52,438 nt of DNA from contig NZ_DAOKZA010000026.1 of the NCBI RefSeq assembly GCF_035325925.1, forward strand, positions 1 to 52,438, given 5' to 3'. Below the pieces are notes generated by a model. It was given only the letters and a program-made list of their open reading frames with translations, was not told the origin of the DNA and searched no databases. Positions within the stretch are counted from its first letter, which is position 1; every line of letters begins with the position of its first letter. The DNA is from Calidifontimicrobium sp035325925 (GTDB lineage: Bacteria; Pseudomonadota; Gammaproteobacteria; Burkholderiales; Burkholderiaceae_C). A program made the position numbers and the translations under genes. Shown here piece by piece: positions 32,444 through 40,691 of the stretch.

Positions 32444-33193
32444 TCAGTCGCGCCCCGCGCGCTGCGGCTCGACGTCGGGCGCAGCGGGCGCCGAGCGGCG
32501 CAGGAACCGGCGCACGACCCAGGCCAGCACGGCCAGCGCGACGATCACCGCGAACACCGCGTACGGGTGCAGCGCCGCGGCCCAGGCGTCGACCTGGTCG
32601 AGGAAACGCGCGTAGACGACGATCGCCAGCGCGGTGGCCGACAGCACGACCGCGAGGTTCAGCGCCACGCGCAGGCCGAGCAGGAAACCGATGATCGCGC
32701 CGACCACCGGCCCGGTCATCCAGAAGGGCATGAAGACGAACACGAACAGACCGGCGATGCCGAAGCGGCGCACGCCGCCGCGGCCCGACTCGGCCGCGGC
32801 GCGCAGGCGCTCGAGCATCGGCGCGATGCGCCGCGTGTCGATCAGCTCGCGCCAGCCCAGCACGAACAGCGGGTAGACCACCAGCACCTGCGCGGTCTCG
32901 ACGAACACGTTGACCAGCACGACCTCGAGCATGCCCAGGTCGCGGGCGATGCCGTAGCTCATGCCGGCTGCACGCCCGACGACGAGGTTCAGTCCGATCA
33001 CCGCCGCGTAGTCGAGCGTGGCCACCGGCGCCAGCATCAACCCGACGCCGACCGCCGCGGCGATCGCCAGCGCCATCGCCAGGCCGACGGCGAGCAGCCG
33101 GCCCTCGGCGCTGGCGAGTAGGCGCCGCCATCCGGGCACCGCGGCGGGCATGTCGTGCGGCGGGGCAGGCGGGTGCGGCGGTGGGTGCGGCAT
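32444..33193 (-). CDS. putative small multidrug export family membrane protein
   Basis: The 249-residue product has six or more hydrophobic helices and matches Sm_multidrug_ex (Pfam PF06695): a Pro/His-rich N terminus, then VGLGLMLAP-like helix, VVLVNVFVETAQVLVVYPLF, a cytoplasmic basic loop, FGIAGLFVFVFMPFWMTGPV and GAIIGFLLGLRVALNLAVVL. The transport substrate is not established for the family. The N-terminal His/Pro stretch might be dispensable; a second ATG at 33151 is possible. It shares no operon with rep (62-bp gap) and is divergent from the AEC carrier. Confidence 0.82.
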   Translation of the reverse strand: MPHPPPHPPAPPHDMPAAVPGWRRLLASAEGRLLAVGLAMALAIAAAVGVGLMLAPVATLDYAAVIGLNLVVGRAAGMSYGIARDLGMLEVVLVNVFVETAQVLVVYPLFVLGWRELIDTRRIAPMLERLRAAAESGRGGVRRFGIAGLFVFVFMPFWMTGPVVGAIIGFLLGLRVALNLAVVLSATALAIVVYARFLDQVDAWAAALHPYAVFAVIVALAVLAWVVRRFLRRSAPAAPDVEPQRAGRD

Positions 33194-33260
33194 GTCGGCG
33201 CGTCCGGCAGGCGCGCATCATGCCCGCGCCGCGACCCCGGGTTGCGATACTCCGCCCCCG

Positions 33261-34229
33261 ATGACCGCCGTCCTCGCGATCACCGTGCCGTTCTTCGCGC
33301 TCGTGCTCGCGGGTTACCTCGCCGCGCAGCGCCGCCTGCTGCCCGAGGCCGCGATCCCGGGGCTCAACGCCTTCGTGCTGTACTTCGCGCTGCCGTGCAT
33401 GCTGTTCCGCTTCGGCGCCGGCACGCCGATCCTTGACCTGCTCAACCCCGCGGTGCTCGCGGTGTGGGTGCTGTGCGCGCTGCTCGTCGTGTTCGTCACG
33501 ATCGCCTTCACGCTGGGCCCGGCGGTGCACCTGAAGGACGCGGCGTTCGGCGCGCTGGTGGCCGCGTTCCCGAACACCGGCTTCATGGGCGTGCCGCTGC
33601 TGGCCGCGCTGATGGGGCCGGCCGGCGTGGGCCCGATGATCACGCTGCTGCTGGCCGACCTGTTCGTCACCTCGTCGCTGTGCATCGCGCTGGCGCAGGC
33701 GCACGACGCCAGCGGTCACGGCGCGCGCGACGCGGCGCTGAAGACGCTGCGCGGCACGCTGGCCAACCCGCTGCCCTGGGCCATCGCGGCCGGCGCGCTG
33801 TTCTCGGTGGCCGGGCTGGCGCTGCCGGGGCCGATCGACGCGGTGGTGAAGATGCTCGCCGACGCGGCCACGCCGGTGGCGCTGTTCACGATCGGCGCGG
33901 TGCTGTGGCGCGCCGGCCAGCACGCGCACACGCGCACGCCGCCGGGGCGCTACCTGCCGGTGGCGGCGATCAAGCTGTTCCTGCACCCGCTGCTGGTGTT
34001 CGCGGTGGGCGCCGCGGCGGTGCGCCTGGGCGCGCCGCTGTCGGCGTTCCAGCTCGCGGTGATGACGCTGGCCGCCGCGCTGCCCAGCGCGAGCAACGTG
34101 TCGCTGCTGGCCGAGCGCTACGGCGCCGACAATGGCCGCGTCGCGCGCATCATCCTCGCGTCGACGGCGGCGGCCTTCGTCAGCTTCACGCTGCTGGCGA
34201 CGCTGCTGGGGGTTCAGGCGCGCGGCTGA
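33261..34229 (+). CDS. AEC-family transporter (auxin efflux carrier-like)
   Basis: The 322-residue product has ten hydrophobic segments and belongs to the AEC (Mem_trans) family, which includes MdcF-type malonate carriers and YfdV. Typical elements: FVLYFALPCMLFRFGAG, FGALVAAFPNTGFMGVPLLA (first crossover-like Pro/Asn segment) and LPSASNVSLLAERYGAD (second). It moves small carboxylates across the inner membrane; the substrate is unknown. GATACT (33246-33251) lies nine bases before the ATG, again suggesting a very short leader. It is convergent with tgt, with 22 bases between stops. Confidence 0.9.
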   Translation: MTAVLAITVPFFALVLAGYLAAQRRLLPEAAIPGLNAFVLYFALPCMLFRFGAGTPILDLLNPAVLAVWVLCALLVVFVTIAFTLGPAVHLKDAAFGALVAAFPNTGFMGVPLLAALMGPAGVGPMITLLLADLFVTSSLCIALAQAHDASGHGARDAALKTLRGTLANPLPWAIAAGALFSVAGLALPGPIDAVVKMLADAATPVALFTIGAVLWRAGQHAHTRTPPGRYLPVAAIKLFLHPLLVFAVGAAAVRLGAPLSAFQLAVMTLAAALPSASNVSLLAERYGADNGRVARIILASTAAAFVSFTLLATLLGVQARG

Positions 34230-34251
34230 GCGTACGCCGCTGCGCCGCGCG

Positions 34252-35427
34252 TCAGTCGACGCCGCGCGCGCGGTCGGCGGCGAAACGTTCGCGCAACGCC
34301 GCGAACGTGCCGGCGTCCAGCGCGGCGCGCACCTCGCGCATCAGGTTCAGGTAGTAGTGCAGGTTGTGGATGGTCGCCAGCATCGGCGCGAGCATCTCGC
34401 CGCAGCGGTCGAGGTGGTGCAGGTAGGCGCGGCTGAAGCCGCCGCGCACGCTGCCGTCGGGCAGCGTCGTGCCGCGGCACGCGTAGCAGGTGCAGGTCTC
34501 GTCGAGTGCTCGCGTGTCGGCCCGGTGCTTCGCGTTGCGGATCTTCAGGTCGCCGAAGCGCGTGAAGAGATGCCCGTTGCGCGCGTTGCGCGTGGGCATC
34601 ACGCAGTCGAACAGGTCGACGCCGTTGGCCACGCCGTCGACCAGGTCCTCGGGCGTGCCCACGCCCATCAGGTAGCGCGGCTTGCCCTGCGGCAGCCGGT
34701 GCGGCGTGTGCGCGACGAGGCGGCGCATGTCGTCCTTCGGTTCGCCGACGCTGACGCCGCCGACCGCGTAGCCGGGCAGGTCGAGCTCGGCCAGCGCCGC
34801 CACCGACGCCTCGCGCAGCGGCTCGTACATGCCGCCCTGAACGATGCCGAACAGCGCGTTCGGGTTGGCCAGGCGCTCGAACTCGGCCTTCGAGCGCCGG
34901 GCCCAGCGCAGGCTCAGCTCCATCGACGCGCGCGCCTCGTGCTCGGTGGTCACGTGGCCGGCGGTCTGGTAGGGCGTGCACTCGTCGAACTGCATCACGA
35001 TGTCCGAGTTCAGCACCGTCTGGATCTGCATGCTCAGCTCGGGCGTGAGGAACAGCTTGTCGCCGTTGACCGGCGACGCGAAGTGCACGCCCTGCTCGGT
35101 GATCCTGCGGCCCTTGCCGTCGGCGCCGCCCAGGCTCCAGACCTGGAAACCGCCGCTGTCGGTGAGGATCGGACGCTGCCAGCCCTCGAAGCGGTGCAGC
35201 CCGCCGAAGGCGCGCAGCACGTCCAGCCCCGGGCGCATCCACAGGTGGAACGTGTTGCCGAGGATGATCTGCGCGCCCATCGCCTCGAGGTCGCGCGGCA
35301 GCACGCCCTTGACGGTGCCGTAGGTGCCCACCGGCATGAACTGCGGCGTCTCGACGACGCCGTGGTTGAGCGTGAGCCGGCCGCGGCGCGCGTGGCCGTC
35401 GGTGGCGAGGATCTCGAAGCGCAGCAT
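34252..35427 (-). CDS. tgt: queuine tRNA-guanine transglycosylase
   Basis: The 391-residue product is full-length Tgt, which exchanges G34 of GUN-anticodon tRNAs for preQ1. LTDSGGFQVWSLGG carries the general acid/base Asp, FGIVQGGMYEPLREAS the substrate pocket, and GVDLFDCVMPTRNARNGHLF the nucleophilic Asp. Zinc ligands are CTCYAC plus the later His of TIHNLHYY. The product is then used by QueA, encoded 370 bp upstream. The ATG at 35427 is preferred because GACAAT lies seven bases before it and family proteins begin MLRFE; the frame is open 20 codons further. Confidence 0.96.
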   Translation of the reverse strand: MLRFEILATDGHARRGRLTLNHGVVETPQFMPVGTYGTVKGVLPRDLEAMGAQIILGNTFHLWMRPGLDVLRAFGGLHRFEGWQRPILTDSGGFQVWSLGGADGKGRRITEQGVHFASPVNGDKLFLTPELSMQIQTVLNSDIVMQFDECTPYQTAGHVTTEHEARASMELSLRWARRSKAEFERLANPNALFGIVQGGMYEPLREASVAALAELDLPGYAVGGVSVGEPKDDMRRLVAHTPHRLPQGKPRYLMGVGTPEDLVDGVANGVDLFDCVMPTRNARNGHLFTRFGDLKIRNAKHRADTRALDETCTCYACRGTTLPDGSVRGGFSRAYLHHLDRCGEMLAPMLATIHNLHYYLNLMREVRAALDAGTFAALRERFAADRARGVD

Positions 35428-35434
35428 GACGCGG

Positions 35435-35440
35435 ATTGTC
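35435..35440 (-). promoter_or_regulatory. -10-like hexamer just before tgt
   Basis: Read on the minus strand, GACAAT is followed after seven bases by the tgt ATG. It implies that tgt has its own promoter with an almost absent leader, besides any readthrough from queA. No -35 box is clear. Confidence 0.35.
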
Positions 35441-35603
35441 GCCGCCGCCCCGTCCCACGACGGCGGAGTGCAGGAGCGGGACTCCACGCGTTGCAGACGG
35501 TCACGGCGTGATCGCCGCGCGTCCTTCGACGCTCGCGCGCCAGCGCCAGTGGGTGGCTGTCCACCGTCGTGGCGTGCGAGCGGCGCAGTGCGCGACGCAT
35601 CGA

Positions 35604-35711
35604 CGACCGGGTCGCCGGGGTGCCCTGTGCAGTGAAGTCATGGAGGAGGCGCCTGCCGAAGGCGGGCGCCGGGGGACATGAGCGCAACAGGGCACCCCGG
35701 CGGCCCGCTCG
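35604..35711. repeat. nested inverted repeat (cruciform/RNA hairpin) between queA and tgt
   Basis: A perfect 16-bp inverted repeat has arms CGCCGGGGTGCCCTGT (35613-35628) and its complement (35687-35702). Outward, pairing continues imperfectly to 35604/35711 with one mismatch and one G-T, about 25 pairs in all. The 58-base interior holds a second hairpin: GGCGCC with GGCGCC (35648-35653 and 35665-35670), then GCC/GGC, loop GAA. The whole is about 107 nt. It may be a terminator or processing site in the queA-tgt transcript, or a miniature element with 16-bp terminal repeats. Confidence 0.7.
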
Positions 35712-35797
35712 CGCGCCTACGGCCGCAGGCCACGCGACCGCTGAAGGACCACAACGTGCCGAACCCGCTGCCGGCACCAGCGCCTGCAGCGAGCGCC

Positions 35798-36838
35798 TCA
35801 GGCCCGCGCCAGCAGCATCGCGTCGCCGTAGCTGAAGAACCGGTACCGCGCCTCGACGCCATGCCGGTACAGCGCCATCACGTGCTCGTGGCCGGCGAAT
35901 GCGGCCACCAGCATCAGCAGCGTGCTCCTGGGCAGGTGGAAGTTGGTGATCAGCAGGTCGACGACGCGGAACGTGAAGCCGGGCGTGATGAACAGGTCGG
36001 TCTCGCGCGCGCCGGCTTCGAGCCGACCCGACAGCGCCGCCGACTCGAGCGCGCGCAGCGTCGTCGTGCCGGCGGCGACGATGCGCCCGCCGGCGGCGCG
36101 CGTGGCCTCGATCGCGGCCACGGCGTCGGCGCCGACCTCGAACCACTCGCTGTGCATGCGGTGTTCGGCCAGCCGCTCGCTGCGCACCGGCTGGAACGTG
36201 CCGGCGCCCACGTGCAGCGTCACCGCGGTGCGCTGCACGCCGCGTGCGTCGAGCGCGGCCAGCAAGTCCCCGTCGAAGTGCAGCGACGCGGTGGGCGCGG
36301 CCACCGCGCCCGGGCGACGCGCGAACACGGTCTGGTAGCGCTGCGCGTCGTCGGCGGTGTCGGCGTGCGTGATGTAGGGCGGCAGCGGCACGTGGCCGTG
36401 CGCGTCGAGCAACGCCAGCGGCTCGGACGGAAAGCGCAGCTGGAACAGCGAGCCGTCGGGCCCGCCGCGGCCCAGGACCTCGGCGTCGAATGCCTCGGCG
36501 AAGCGGATGGTCGACCCCGGCTTCGGTGACTTGCTCGCGCGCAGCTGCGCCAGCACCTCGCGGCCCGGCAGCACGCGCTCGATCAGCGCCTCGACCGCGC
36601 CGCCGGTGGGCTTCTCGCCGTACAGGCGCGCCTTGATCACGCGCGTGTCGTTGAACACGAGCAGGTCGGCCGGCTCGAGCAGCGCGGGCAGGTCGCTGAA
36701 CACGCGGTCGACCGGCACGGCACCGCGGCCGTCGAGCAGCCGCGACGCGCTGCGCTGCGGCGCGGGGTGCTGCGCGACCAGCTCGCCCGGCAGGGCGAAG
36801 TCGAAGTCGCTGAGGGCGAATGTGCGCGTCGTCGTCAT
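35798..36838 (-). CDS. queA: S-adenosylmethionine:tRNA ribosyltransferase-isomerase
   Basis: The 346-residue product is a complete QueA, which transfers the ribosyl group of SAM to preQ1-tRNA to make epoxyqueuosine. Family segments: DFDFALPGELVAQHPAPQRS, VFNDTRVIKARLYGEKPTGG, HVPLPPYITHADTADDAQRY, TVFARRPGAVAAPTASLHF and THLHVGAGTF-like TVTLHVGAGTFQPVR, then TDLFITPGFTFRVVDLLITN. It acts directly after Tgt; both genes are on the minus strand. It is divergent from recG across 49 bp. The ATG at 36838 is chosen over 38 open upstream codons because MTTTRTFALSDFDF is a normal N terminus. Confidence 0.95.
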   Translation of the reverse strand: MTTTRTFALSDFDFALPGELVAQHPAPQRSASRLLDGRGAVPVDRVFSDLPALLEPADLLVFNDTRVIKARLYGEKPTGGAVEALIERVLPGREVLAQLRASKSPKPGSTIRFAEAFDAEVLGRGGPDGSLFQLRFPSEPLALLDAHGHVPLPPYITHADTADDAQRYQTVFARRPGAVAAPTASLHFDGDLLAALDARGVQRTAVTLHVGAGTFQPVRSERLAEHRMHSEWFEVGADAVAAIEATRAAGGRIVAAGTTTLRALESAALSGRLEAGARETDLFITPGFTFRVVDLLITNFHLPRSTLLMLVAAFAGHEHVMALYRHGVEARYRFFSYGDAMLLARA

Positions 36839-36875
36839 GGCGGGTCGAAGCCAGTGCCTCAAGACTACACCGCGG

Positions 36876-36881
36876 CAGAAT
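36876..36881 (+). promoter_or_regulatory. -10-like hexamer just before recG
   Basis: CAGAAT ends six bases before the recG ATG, the same hexamer and spacing as at apaG. The first transcribed base would be at or beside the start codon. The 49-bp divergent gap to queA leaves little room for anything longer. Confidence 0.35.
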
Positions 36882-36887
36882 GGTTCC

Positions 36888-39062
36888 ATGGCCGCCGCCG
36901 ACGGCGCTCCGCCGCCCCCCGCCGCAAAGCCGGCTGCGAAGCCCGCTGCCAAGTCCGCCCCGCAGCGCGCGCTCGACAGGCTCGGGCTAGTCGGCGACGT
37001 CGACCTCGCGCTGCACCTGCCGCTGCGCTACGAGGACGAGACGCGCCTGTGGCGCATCGCCGACCTGCGCGAAGGCGCCACGGCGCAGGTCGAAGGCGTC
37101 GTGCGCGACGCGCGCGTCGAGACGCGCGCGCGACGCCAGTTCGTCGTGCACCTGGACGACGGCAGCGGCGAGCTCGTGCTGCGTTTCCTGCACTTCTACC
37201 CGTCGCACCGCAAGCTGCTCGCGCCGGGGACGCGCGTGCGCGCGATGGGCGAGGTGCGCGGCGGCTTCCTCGGCCGCGAGATGGTGCACCCGACGTGCCG
37301 CGCGGTCGAACCCGGCGCGCCGCTGCCGGCGACGCTGACGCCGGTGTACCCGACCACCGCGGGGCTGCCGCAGGCCTACCTGCGCAAGGTCATCGCCTCG
37401 GCGCTGGCGCGTGCGCCGCTCGACGACCCCTGGCCCGCCGCGGCGCGCGCCGCGTGGTGGCCGCCGGGGCTGCCGTCGCTGCCCGAGGCCCTGCAGTTCC
37501 TGCACCACCCGCCGCCGCGCACGCCGCTGGCCACGCTCGACGACCGCAGCCACCCGGCGTGGCAGCGCCTGAAGTTCGACGAGCTGCTCGCGCAGCAGCT
37601 GTCGCAGCGCCTGGCACAGCGCGAGCGCGCGGCGCTCGCGGCACCGGCGCTGCGCGCCGCGCGCGGCGGGCTGCCCGAGCGGCTGCTCGCGGCCCTGCCG
37701 TTCACGCTGACCGCGGCGCAGCGCCGCGTGGTCGACGAGATCGCCGACGACCTGGCGCGGCCGCAGCCGATGCACCGGCTGCTGCAGGGCGACGTCGGCT
37801 CGGGCAAGACGGTGGTCGCTGCGCTGGCCGCGGCGGTGGCGATCGACGCCGGCTGGCAGTGCGCGCTGATGGCGCCCACCGAGATCCTCGCCGAACAGCA
37901 CTTCGGCAAGCTGGTGCACTGGCTCGAGCCGCTGGGCGTCGGCGTGGCGTGGCTCAGCGGCAGCCGCAAGGGGCGGGCGCGGCACGAGATGCTCGCGCGC
38001 ATCGCCGGCGGCCAGGCGCGGCTGGTGGTCGGCACGCACGCGGTGATCCAGCACGACGTCGCGTTCGCGCGGCTGGGGCTGGCGATCGTCGACGAGCAGC
38101 ACCGCTTCGGCGTCGCGCAGCGGCTGGCGCTGCGGCACAAGCTCGACGACGCGGCGCCGGCGACGGGCCACCCCGAGCCGGCGAGCGCCCCCTCGCCGGG
38201 CGGGGCGCCGCGAGGCGGCGCCCCGCCCGGCGAACGGCTCGAGCCGCACCTGCTGATGATGAGCGCCACGCCGATCCCGCGCACGCTGGCGATGACCTAC
38301 TACGCCGACCTCGCGGTGAGCACGATCGACGAGCTGCCGCCCGGGCGCACCCCGGTGGTGACCAAGGTCTTCGCCGATGCGCGGCGCGACGAGGTGGTGG
38401 CACGCATCCGCGACGAGGTCGCCCACGGGCGCCAGGTCTACTGGGTCTGCCCGCTCGTCGACGAGTCGGAACACGTCGACCTGCGGCACGCGACCGAGAC
38501 GCACGCGCAGCTCGCCGCCGCGATGCCGGGCGTGGCGGTCGGACTGCTGCACGGGCGCATGTCGCCGGCCGAGAAGGCGGCGGTGATGACGCAGTTCGCG
38601 GGCGGCCGGATGCCGGTGCTGGTGGCCACCACGGTGATCGAGGTCGGCGTCGACGTGCCCAACGCCAGCCTGATGGTCGTCGAACACGCCGAGCGCTTCG
38701 GCCTGGCGCAGCTGCACCAGCTGCGCGGACGCGTCGGCCGCGGCGCCACCGCCAGCGTGTGCGTCCTGCTGTACACGCCGCCGCTGTCCGACAGCGGCAA
38801 GCAGCGGCTGCGCGCGATGGTCGAGACGACCGACGGCTTCGAGATCGCGCGGCGCGACCTGGCGATCCGCGGCCCCGGCGAGTTCATGGGTGCGCGCCAG
38901 AGCGGCGACGCGCTGCTGCGCTTCGCCGACCTCGACGCCGACGAGCCGTTGCTGCAGCGCGCGCGTGCGGCGGCGCAGCCGCTGCTCGACGCCCATCCCG
39001 AGGCGGCACGCGTGCACGTGCGGCGCTGGCTCGGCACGCGGCACGACTACCTGAAAGCCTGA
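36888..39062 (+). CDS. recG: ATP-dependent DNA helicase RecG with internal insertion
   Basis: The 724-residue product has an N-terminal Ala/Pro/Lys tail, a wedge OB domain (about 40-160) and two helicase lobes. Motifs: LLQGDVGSGKTVVAA (Walker A), APTEILAEQHF, LAIVDEQHRFGVAQR (DEQH), MMSATPIPRTLAMTYYAD, HGRMSPAEKAAVM, TTVIEVGVDVPNASLM and QLRGRVGRG. It drives fork regression and branch migration. Between DEQH and SATPIPRT, where E. coli has a loop of about 16 residues, this protein carries a Pro/Gly/Ala-rich insert about 20 residues longer (roughly 421-452), encoded largely by a perfect DNA palindrome. The helicase motifs are intact, so the loop must be tolerated. Confidence 0.95.
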   Translation: MAAADGAPPPPAAKPAAKPAAKSAPQRALDRLGLVGDVDLALHLPLRYEDETRLWRIADLREGATAQVEGVVRDARVETRARRQFVVHLDDGSGELVLRFLHFYPSHRKLLAPGTRVRAMGEVRGGFLGREMVHPTCRAVEPGAPLPATLTPVYPTTAGLPQAYLRKVIASALARAPLDDPWPAAARAAWWPPGLPSLPEALQFLHHPPPRTPLATLDDRSHPAWQRLKFDELLAQQLSQRLAQRERAALAAPALRAARGGLPERLLAALPFTLTAAQRRVVDEIADDLARPQPMHRLLQGDVGSGKTVVAALAAAVAIDAGWQCALMAPTEILAEQHFGKLVHWLEPLGVGVAWLSGSRKGRARHEMLARIAGGQARLVVGTHAVIQHDVAFARLGLAIVDEQHRFGVAQRLALRHKLDDAAPATGHPEPASAPSPGGAPRGGAPPGERLEPHLLMMSATPIPRTLAMTYYADLAVSTIDELPPGRTPVVTKVFADARRDEVVARIRDEVAHGRQVYWVCPLVDESEHVDLRHATETHAQLAAAMPGVAVGLLHGRMSPAEKAAVMTQFAGGRMPVLVATTVIEVGVDVPNASLMVVEHAERFGLAQLHQLRGRVGRGATASVCVLLYTPPLSDSGKQRLRAMVETTDGFEIARRDLAIRGPGEFMGARQSGDALLRFADLDADEPLLQRARAAAQPLLDAHPEAARVHVRRWLGTRHDYLKA
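38193..38233. repeat. 19-bp-arm perfect palindrome inside recG
   Basis: Arms 38193-38211 and 38215-38233 are exact reverse complements, separated by the three bases GAG. The arm starts TCGCCGGGCGGGG and ends CGCCGC. It reads through in frame as S-P-G-G-A-P-R-G-G-A-P-P-G-E. Its position in a surface loop before helicase motif III and its absence from E. coli RecG suggest an inserted palindromic element. Confidence 0.85.
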
Positions 39063-39086
39063 GACCGGCCACGCGGCCCGCTGACG

Positions 39087-39092
39087 CACAAT
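39087..39092 (+). promoter_or_regulatory. -10-like hexamer just before oxyR
   Basis: CACAAT ends six bases before the oxyR ATG. Neither a -35 box nor a Shine-Dalgarno sequence is evident, consistent with a leaderless or nearly leaderless mRNA. Confidence 0.35.
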
Positions 39093-39098
39093 CCCCGC

Positions 39099-40019
39099 AT
39101 GACCCTCACCGAGCTGCGCTACATCGTCGCCGTCGCGCGCGAGAAGCACTTCGGCCGCGCCGCCGAGGCGTGCTTCGTGTCGCAGCCGACGCTGTCGGTG
39201 GCGATCAAGAAGCTCGAGGAGGAGCTCGACGTGAAGATCTTCGAGCGCGGCACCAGCGAGGTCAGCGTGACGCCGCTGGGCGAGGAGATCGTGCGCCAGG
39301 CACAGGCGGTGATCGAGCAGGCCGCGGCGATCAAGGAGATCGCCAAGCGCGGCAAGGACCCGCTGGCCGGCCCGCTGCGGCTGGGCATCATCTACACGAT
39401 CGGCCCGTACCTGCTGCCCGAGCTGGTGCGGCACGCGATCGAGATGACACCGCAGATGCCGCTGATGCTGCAGGAGAACTTCACCGTCAAGCTGCTCGAG
39501 ATGCTGCGCACCGGCGAGCTCGACTGCGCGATCATGGCCGAGCCGTTCCCCGACACCGGCCTGGCGACCGCGCCGCTGTACGACGAGCCGTTCATGGTCG
39601 CGGTGCCGAAGTCGCACCCGCTGGCCAGGCGCGCGTCGATCGCCAGCGAGGAGCTCAAGCGCGAGACGATGCTGCTGCTGGGCACCGGGCACTGCTTCCG
39701 CGACCACGTGCTCGAGGTCTGCCCCGAGTTCGCCCGCTTCTCGAGCGACGCCGAGGGCATCCGCAAGAGCTTCGAGGGGTCGTCGCTGGAGACCATCAAG
39801 CACATGGTCAGCTCGGGCATGGGGGTGACGGTGGTGCCGCAGCTGTCGGTGCCGCGCGAACCGCAGCCGCACGTGGCGTACGTCGCTTTCGCGCCGCCGG
39901 TGCCCACGCGCCGCGTGGTGCTGGCGTGGCGGCGCACCTTCACGCGCTACGAGGCGATCGCGGCGCTGCGCAACGCGGTCTACGCCTGCGAGCTGCCGGG
40001 GGTCGCGCGACTGTCCTGA
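39099..40019 (+). CDS. oxyR: hydrogen peroxide-sensing regulator OxyR
   Basis: The 306-residue LysR-type protein has an N-terminal helix-turn-helix (TELRYIVAVAREKHFGRAAE, then SQPTLSVAIKKLEEEL). The two redox cysteines sit at Cys199 and Cys208 (GTGHCFRDHVLEVCPEF), the same numbering as E. coli OxyR, so peroxide should form the activating disulfide. EGSSLETIKHMVSSGMGVTV is the conserved dimer/regulatory region. dps, a classic OxyR target, follows directly. recG stands immediately upstream on the same strand with a 36-bp gap, an arrangement I recall from other betaproteobacteria but did not check. Confidence 0.96.
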   Translation: MTLTELRYIVAVAREKHFGRAAEACFVSQPTLSVAIKKLEEELDVKIFERGTSEVSVTPLGEEIVRQAQAVIEQAAAIKEIAKRGKDPLAGPLRLGIIYTIGPYLLPELVRHAIEMTPQMPLMLQENFTVKLLEMLRTGELDCAIMAEPFPDTGLATAPLYDEPFMVAVPKSHPLARRASIASEELKRETMLLLGTGHCFRDHVLEVCPEFARFSSDAEGIRKSFEGSSLETIKHMVSSGMGVTVVPQLSVPREPQPHVAYVAFAPPVPTRRVVLAWRRTFTRYEAIAALRNAVYACELPGVARLS

Positions 40020-40108
40020 GTCGCGCGCGGCTCGCTGGCGCGCCGACCCCGCAGGTCGCCGCAGCCGGCCGATGCCCCGCCGGCTGCGGCGGTCGGCAGC
40101 GCTTCGCT

Positions 40109-40126
40109 AGACTCGCCGACGAGTCT
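40109..40126. promoter_or_regulatory. inverted repeat over the dps -10 region
   Basis: AGACTCG (40109-40115) and CGAGTCT (40120-40126) are perfect complements with a four-base spacer. TAGACT at 40108-40113 is a fair -10, so the repeat overlaps it. Start is 22 bases downstream with AGGAGA as ribosome site. Either a regulator site or a 5' hairpin for mRNA stability; it does not match the OxyR consensus. Confidence 0.35.
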
Positions 40127-40148
40127 CACGCACCCAGGAGAGCGAGCC

Positions 40149-40652
40149 ATGGCCAAGAAGTCCGGCGCCGCCGGCGCCCCCCGCATCGACATCGGCATCG
40201 CCGACAAGGACCGCGCGGCGATCGCCGCCGGCCTGTCGAAGCTGCTCGCCGACACGTACACGCTGTACCTGACGACGCACAACTTCCACTGGAACGTCAC
40301 CGGGCCGATGTTCAACACGCTGCACGCGATGTTCATGGCGCAGTACACCGAGCTGTGGAACGCCGTCGACCCGATCGCCGAGCGCATCCGCGCGCTCGGC
40401 CACGTCGCGCCGGGCAGCTACGCGCAATACGGCAAGCTCAGCAGCATCAAGGACGCGCCGGCCGCACCGCCGAAGGCGCTGGAGATGGTGCGCATCCTCG
40501 TCGAGGGCCACGAGGCGGTCGCGCGCACCGCGCGCAGCGTGTTCCCATTGGTCGACAAGGCCGACGACCAGCCCACCGCCGACCTGCTGACCCAGCGCCT
40601 GGACGTGCACGAGAAGACGGCCTGGATGCTGCGTTCGCTGCTCGAGGGCTGA
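40149..40652 (+). CDS. dps: DNA-protecting ferritin-like protein Dps
   Basis: The 167-residue product has the Dps four-helix bundle. Ferroxidase ligands fall at His47, His59, Asp74 and Glu78, with the same 12/15/4 spacing as E. coli Dps (TTHNFHWNVTGPMFNTLHAM, then DPIAERI). The N terminus is Lys-bearing (MAKKSG), suited to DNA contact. It oxidises and stores iron using peroxide and coats DNA as a dodecamer. The position right after oxyR strongly supports peroxide-dependent control. Confidence 0.95.
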   Translation: MAKKSGAAGAPRIDIGIADKDRAAIAAGLSKLLADTYTLYLTTHNFHWNVTGPMFNTLHAMFMAQYTELWNAVDPIAERIRALGHVAPGSYAQYGKLSSIKDAPAAPPKALEMVRILVEGHEAVARTARSVFPLVDKADDQPTADLLTQRLDVHEKTAWMLRSLLEG

Positions 40653-40691
40653 GCGGCACGGCCGTCCGGGCCGCGCCGCTCGAGCCGGCGC

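Larger units (their letters stand above)
35428..35797. other. 370-bp intergenic region between queA and tgt
   Basis: No credible gene is seen here: the ORFs are Arg-rich, non-conserved in character and mostly antisense. The region holds the tgt -10-like hexamer near 35435 and a large nested inverted repeat at 35604-35711. It is unusually long for a queA-tgt junction, where spacing is normally tens of bases, which suggests an inserted element. Confidence 0.6.

Noticed and set aside
35428..35797. Small ORFs in the queA-tgt gap
   Set aside because: They are Arg/Ala/Pro-rich, overlap the inverted repeat, and show neither a domain nor a signal or membrane segment.
36888..39062. recG as a pseudogene because of the insertion
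   Set aside because: All helicase motifs are intact and the frame is preserved through the palindrome.
40101..40126. OxyR binding site in front of dps
   Set aside because: The inverted repeat does not match the ATAG-type spaced OxyR consensus; control by OxyR is likely from gene order only.
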